Shown here one piece after another: positions 4,813 through 5,012 of a stretch of 5,012 bases of DNA. The stretch lies in NCBI GenBank assembly GCA_937910385.1, contig CALEPT010000043.1, positions 1 to 5,012 on the forward strand, given 5' to 3'. The notes beneath the pieces are model-generated. The model had not been told where the DNA came from and made no database searches. It saw only the letters and a program-made list of their open reading frames with translations. The DNA comes from an uncultured Ruminococcus sp. Its GTDB lineage: Bacteria > Bacillota > Clostridia > Oscillospirales > Ruminococcaceae. Numbering within the stretch: the stretch's first letter is position 1; each line of letters starts with the position of its first letter. Made by a program: the position numbers and the translations under genes.

Positions 4813-5012
4813 TCATTCTTCGGGTAACGAAGGTATGAGTTTGAGTATGTATTTTTGTATCGCGAGGGCATCGGAAGCCGTAACTCCGTCGCCGCCGCCC
4901 GAGCAATCGGCGTTTATGAGACCCTGCGCCGTGATATGGTCCTCATGTGTGCCGTCTACGCCGTATTTATCGGGATTTGCCTGAGACTGGAGTATCAGCA
5001 CAGCGTCTGCCA
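4813..5012 (-). CDS. C-terminal dockerin of a cellulosomal protein (N-terminus outside window)
   Basis: The last 65 codons of a gene that continues past the right edge. What remains is nearly a whole dockerin. The end of calcium loop 1 leads into helix 'ADAVLILQSQANPDKYG', then a linker 'TEDHIT'-like segment (GTHEDHITAQG), then loop 2 'NADCSGGGDGVTASD' and helix 'ALAIQKYILKLI', ending SLPEE. The first half of loop 1 is cut off. Loop 2, counted from the D of NAD to the D of TASD, is 13 residues, one more than a canonical 12. The sequence is close to the dockerin of the scaC-like gene, so both may bind the same cohesin class. The missing part is probably a carbohydrate-active enzyme, but nothing in the window shows this. 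The apparent GTG start at 4999-5001 is internal to the dockerin and is not a real start. Confidence 0.9.
   Translation of the reverse strand, partial: ADAVLILQSQANPDKYGVDGTHEDHITAQGLINADCSGGGDGVTASDALAIQKYILKLIPSLPEE

Overview
The window reads as a piece of a cellulosome-producing Ruminococcus chromosome (Ruminococcus flavefaciens-like). The evidence is internal: two C-terminal dockerins of the 'DAVLILQS...PDK(Y/F)G...DHIT...NAD...GDGVTA.DAL.IQKY.LKLI' type, two secreted proteins with cohesin-like modules, and a pure threonine linker. AT-rich intergenic DNA alternates with coding DNA of moderate GC. Every supported gene is on the minus strand, so the window is described from high to low coordinates.

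At the right edge (4813-5012) is the C-terminal dockerin of a protein whose main body lies outside the window, closed by a perfect hairpin terminator. A sigma-A-like promoter (4711-4739) then drives a two-gene unit. This is a small four-helix GtrA-family membrane protein (4185-4670) whose end overlaps by 8 bp the start of a tRNA-dihydrouridine synthase of the DusB/NifR3 type (3185-4192). These two are ordinary cell-envelope and tRNA-modification genes with no visible link to the cellulosome.

About 1 kb without a convincing gene follows (2106-3184). It is not uniform. AT-rich blocks flank two islands of higher GC. The first island (about 2671-2943) has a well-formed extended -10 promoter at its upstream end and many hairpins, one closed by a GAAA tetraloop. 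It also carries an 85-codon reading frame broken by one TGA. It may be an undescribed non-coding RNA, a decayed gene or a small-protein locus. The second island (about 2180-2464) carries a possible 55-residue ORF, its own promoter-like sequence, and a 19-bp palindrome centred at the -35 position of the promoter that probably serves the scaffoldin genes.

The left part holds the scaffoldin genes. A 286-residue secreted protein made of one cohesin plus one dockerin (1245-2105) has the architecture of the adaptor scaffoldin ScaC. Downstream by 94 bp is the start of a larger scaffoldin (1-1150, cut by the window edge): signal peptide, an N-terminal module of about 225 residues, a 20-threonine linker, then a cohesin-like module. 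The order matches the scaC-scaA order known from the R. flavefaciens sca cluster. In that system ScaC's dockerin plugs into ScaA cohesins and ScaC's cohesin recruits a different set of dockerin enzymes. The assignment of symbols here rests on architecture and gene order, not on a database match.
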